Shown piece after piece: positions 6,940 through 8,770 of a DNA stretch of 8,770 nt. The notes beneath the pieces are model-generated. The model saw only the letters and a program-made list of their open reading frames with translations, did not search any database and was not told the origin of the DNA. The stretch is from Bacillota bacterium (GTDB taxonomy: Bacteria; Bacillota; Clostridia; Christensenellales; Aristaeellaceae): the NCBI GenBank assembly GCA_023391725.1, contig JAEWAH010000276.1, positions 1-8,770 of the forward strand, written 5' to 3'. Both the position numbers and the translations under genes were made by a program. The first letter of the stretch is position 1. Each line of letters begins with the position of its first letter.

Positions 6940-7695
6940 ATGCGCTATTCCGTTTGTCTGCCTGCGGTATTTAATGGGATGGACCCTGTGGAAGCCATGC
7001 GCCGCGTCAAGAAGCTTGGCTTTGAGGCGGTGGAGTTCTGGTCCTGGTGGGACGCCGATCTGGACGCCATCGCCCGAGCACGGCAGGAACTTGGCTTGAC
7101 CATCACGACCTTTTGCACGAAATTCGTGAGCATGACGGACAAAAGCAAGAGGCAGTTGTATTTGGAAGGGCTGAAAGAGAGCATTGATGCTGCGAAAAAG
7201 TGCGGCGTAAAGATGCTCATCACCCAGGTGGGGAATGACACGGGGAAAAGCTGGGAACAGCAGATGAGAAATGTGCTGGAAGGCTGCAAAGCGGCTGTAC
7301 CTATTTTGGAGAACGCCGACATCACCCTGCTTGTGGAGCCGCTGAACATAAAAGTAGACCACAAGGGGTATTTCCTGTCCATGTCTTCGGATGGTTTTGC
7401 ATTGATCCAGGATGTGGGAAGCCCTCGCGTCAAGCTTTTGTATGACATCTACCATCAGCAGATCACCGAAGGAAATCTCATTCCCACAATCATCAAGAAC
7501 ATCGGGGATATCGGCCATTTCCACGCCGCGGGGCATCCTGGGCGGCATGAGCTGGATACAGGCGAGATCAATTATCCCAATGTATTCCGTGCCATCCTCG
7601 AGGCGGGGTATCAGGGGTATGTGGGGCTGGAGTACTTCCCGGTGCGGGAGCCGGAAGAAGGGCTCAGGGCGCTGGCAGAGGGCGGAAAAAAGTAG
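6940..7695 (+). CDS. Sugar phosphate isomerase/epimerase, hydroxypyruvate isomerase-like TIM barrel
   Basis: A 251-residue protein of the xylose isomerase-like TIM-barrel superfamily, close to the length of hydroxypyruvate isomerases (about 258). Metal and catalytic positions are recognisable: Glu133 in LVEPLN, Asp169 in LLYDIYH, the HFHAAG segment (His195), PGRHELDTGEINYP at about 200-213, and Glu231 in VGLEYFP. The spacing between these four (36, 26, 36) follows that of hydroxypyruvate isomerase almost exactly. The third ligand is His where, as I recall, the classical enzyme has Gln, so a related ketose or sugar-acid isomerase or epimerase is as likely. The frame is open from 6832, but that part overlaps the deacetylase gene; ATG 6940 is chosen because GGGAAGGA (6924-6931) is eight bases upstream. 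ATG 6934 is an alternative adding two residues. No signal peptide. It probably processes sugars released by the neighbouring enzymes. Confidence 0.87.
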   Translation: MRYSVCLPAVFNGMDPVEAMRRVKKLGFEAVEFWSWWDADLDAIARARQELGLTITTFCTKFVSMTDKSKRQLYLEGLKESIDAAKKCGVKMLITQVGNDTGKSWEQQMRNVLEGCKAAVPILENADITLLVEPLNIKVDHKGYFLSMSSDGFALIQDVGSPRVKLLYDIYHQQITEGNLIPTIIKNIGDIGHFHAAGHPGRHELDTGEINYPNVFRAILEAGYQGYVGLEYFPVREPEEGLRALAEGGKK

Positions 7696-7744
7696 GCAGG
7701 GGGAGGTCTCCGCCGCAAGGCCCGCTGGGACCTGGTTTAGTAAT

Positions 7745-8035
7745 GATGATTTAGCGGTGAGGTCATGATATGATAAGACGATGCTCAAGTCGCTATGTAC
7801 ACAGTTGCATGAAATCAGCCCACCCAAAGCCTTCCCCTCTTCAGAGGGGAAGGTGGCGCGCCAGCGCCGGATGAGGTGTAGAATTGACAAAGGAGAGGTG
7901 CCACTGAGCACCTCATCCGCCTCCTTCGTCGGCACCTTCCCCGCTAAAAGCAGGGAAGGCTTTTGGTACACCTCCTGCCAGCAGTCTAGCCGCCTGCTTG
8001 CGTTAAGCCAGAGTATATCTCACCGCTAAATCATC
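7745..8035. repeat. Outer inverted repeat: 17-bp perfect terminal arms, 291 bp end to end
   Basis: GATGATTTAGCGGTGAG at 7745-7761 is repeated exactly in reverse complement at 8019-8035. Beyond these 17 bases the arms do not match (only scattered bases). The enclosed 257 bases hold no convincing reading frame but contain the second, inner inverted repeat. The structure is that of a non-autonomous mobile element (MITE-like), yet no clear direct target duplication is visible at the ends, so the mobile origin is only a possibility. Confidence 0.6.
7824..7966. repeat. Inner imperfect inverted repeat with hairpin-forming arms
   Basis: The left arm (7824-7878) and the right arm (7910-7966) are imperfect reverse complements of about 55-57 bases, each running from CCAAA(A)GCCTTCCC at the outside to GGATGAGGTG at the inside, separated by about 31 bases. 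Each arm also folds on itself: the left has a perfect 10-bp stem CCTTCCCCTC (7830-7839) with GAGGGGAAGG (7844-7853) around a TTCA loop, the right has a similar stem at 7935-7959 with one mismatch around a TAAAA loop. The GCCTTCCC...GGGAAGG plus GGATGAGG arrangement resembles short intergenic repeats I associate with gut Clostridia genomes; that memory needs a search. It could act as a terminator or as a structured RNA, but no function is known to me. Confidence 0.75.
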
Positions 8036-8067
8036 GGCAGATGATTGAAAATGCATAGCGCCCCGCC

Positions 8068-8101
8068 AAAAAAGAAAGCGGGTGGACTTTCATCCACCCG
8101 C
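8068..8101 (-). terminator. Rho-independent terminator of the GNAT gene (probably bidirectional)
   Basis: A perfect 9-bp stem, GCGGGTGGA (8078-8086) with TCCACCCGC (8093-8101), encloses a six-base loop. Read on the minus strand the stem is followed by TTTCTTTTTT (8077-8068), a classical U-tract, and it starts seven bases after the GNAT stop codon. On the plus strand it is followed by CTTTTCTT (8102-8109), so it may also stop transcription coming from the isomerase operon. Confidence 0.88.
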
Positions 8102-8107
8102 CTTTTC

Positions 8108-8647
8108 TTACTTCCTGTACCTTCTGTAATAGTAGTAACTGTCGCTTTCCATGTTCGGTTGTTTATGGCCGATGGGTGTGCGCCTTTCAAACAGTTCGAA
8201 GCCGCATTTTTCCGCCAGGCGGCAGGAGGGGGCATTGGCGCAATCGATGGTCAGCATAATGAACTTCAGGTCGGATACCTGAAAGCACCACTCTGCCAGG
8301 ACGTTTACGGCCTCCTGGCTATAGCCGCGGCGCTGGTATGCTTCCGACATGAAGTAGGCCATCTCCACCTCGCAAAGTGTTTCCTCAATCCCCATACCCG
8401 CCATGCCGATCATTTCGTCAGTATCAGGAAGGGCGATAACGTATCGCTTGTTATCGTATACATCGGTTGAATCCTTTTTGCTATTCATCCAGTCGATAAA
8501 CTTGTAATAGTTCTCCGGCTTTGAAAAGCCATCCGACCAATCGGGCATGAAGCGCACGATGTCAGCCTCATGGACGATGCGGCACAGGTTTTCCGCGTCT
8601 TTTCTTTCAAAGTCGCGCAGGACAATGTTTGGCGTTTGAATGCGCAT
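8108..8647 (-). CDS. GNAT family N-acetyltransferase (RimJ/RimL-like)
   Basis: A 179-residue protein with the layout of GNAT acetyltransferases of the RimJ/RimL type: an N-terminal strand-helix unit TPNIVLRDFERKDAENL (5-21), the central strand containing EVEMAYFMSEAYQRRGYSQEA (about 92-112) with the acetyl-CoA binding QRRGYS loop, and the C-terminal motif NAPSCRLAEKCGFELFE (about 138-154). Such enzymes transfer an acetyl group from acetyl-CoA to protein N-termini, antibiotics or small amines in the cytoplasm; the acceptor cannot be predicted here. GGAG at 8660-8657 is nine bases before ATG 8647 and supports this start. The gene appears monocistronic: a strong terminator follows directly, and it is separated from the carbohydrate locus by the repeat region. 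A tyrosine-rich SYYYYRRYRK end is unusual but compatible with the family. Confidence 0.9.
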   Translation of the reverse strand: MRIQTPNIVLRDFERKDAENLCRIVHEADIVRFMPDWSDGFSKPENYYKFIDWMNSKKDSTDVYDNKRYVIALPDTDEMIGMAGMGIEETLCEVEMAYFMSEAYQRRGYSQEAVNVLAEWCFQVSDLKFIMLTIDCANAPSCRLAEKCGFELFERRTPIGHKQPNMESDSYYYYRRYRK

Positions 8648-8770
8648 AGAAGTTCACTCCAATTTCATTTGTGCAGTGGAACGCTTGGAATATTCGGCAT
8701 AGCTGATACAAATCCTTCCATGAACAAATATGTAAATAGCAAAGAGTAACTTATCAAAAACCGCACGCCG

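Noticed and set aside
7704..7738. Weak hairpin AGGTCTC / GGGACCT downstream of the isomerase gene considered as a terminator
   Set aside because: The stem contains a G-T pair, the loop is about 16 bases, and it is followed by GGTTTAG rather than a run of T.
7824..7966. CRISPR array
   Set aside because: The repeat units are inverted, imperfect and only two in number, with no regular spacers.
6919..7971. 350-codon minus-strand open frame opposite the isomerase gene
   Set aside because: The plus strand encodes a recognisable TIM-barrel enzyme with its catalytic motifs, and the antisense frame ends in the repeat region with no family signal.
7781..8029. 82-codon plus-strand open frame inside the nested repeats
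   Set aside because: It simply translates the inverted-repeat arms, with no ribosome binding site at a good distance and no recognisable domain.
8661..8757. Promoter for the GNAT gene
   Set aside because: TTGATA (8757-8752, minus) has only a poor -10 match, TACATA, at 17 bases, and no better pair was found, so I do not annotate one.

Overview
The window looks like a chromosomal segment of a moderately G+C-rich member of the Bacillota, most likely an anaerobic gut-type Clostridium relative (Oscillospirales or Christensenellales would fit). The basis is the purine-rich AGGAGG-type ribosome binding sites, good sigma-A promoters, a C_GCAxxG_C_C-family protein typical of anaerobes, a MoxR/DUF58/DUF4129 operon, and a compact repeat of a style I associate with gut Clostridia. 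The lineage is an inference from gene content, not from a marker gene.

Layout. Bases 1-427 (minus) hold the N-terminal 142 residues of a cysteine-rich C_GCAxxG_C_C protein that runs off the left edge. A 187-base divergent intergenic region carries a minus promoter (TTGCCA-16-TATAAT) for it and a plus extended -10 (TGCTATAAT) for the next operon. Bases 615-3971 (plus) are a tightly overlapping three-gene operon: a MoxR AAA+ ATPase, a DUF58 protein, and a polytopic membrane protein with a DUF4129-like tail. This is the core of the widespread operon that often also carries a transglutaminase-like protein, but no transglutaminase core is visible here.

Bases 3977-6911 and on to 7695 form a carbohydrate-active locus. 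A cytoplasmic heparinase II/III-like protein (4143-5975, minus) is followed by a broken 5' remnant of a DUF2264 gene (3977-4128, minus) that carries a frameshift and a truncation. Divergently, a NodB-type polysaccharide deacetylase (6228-6911) and a hydroxypyruvate-isomerase-like TIM-barrel protein (6940-7695) run on the plus strand from a TTGAAT-17-TATAAT promoter. None of these proteins has a signal peptide, so I infer an intracellular pathway acting on imported oligosaccharides, possibly uronate-containing or acetylated ones. The 252-base divergent region also holds an imperfect dyad upstream of the heparinase gene.

Bases 7696-8107 have no gene. They contain two nested inverted repeats: an outer 17-bp perfect pair 291 bp end to end, enclosing an imperfect pair of about 55-bp arms that are each foldable into hairpins. 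A strong terminator follows, serving the minus-strand GNAT acetyltransferase gene at 8108-8647. Bases 8648-8770 hold its ribosome binding site and no convincing promoter. At the very right edge a GC-rich stretch next to an A run may be the tail of another terminator. I see no CRISPR array, tRNA, rRNA, transposase gene or origin. The most unusual items are the decayed DUF2264 gene and the nested inverted-repeat element; I do not see evidence for a wholly new defence or mobile system.
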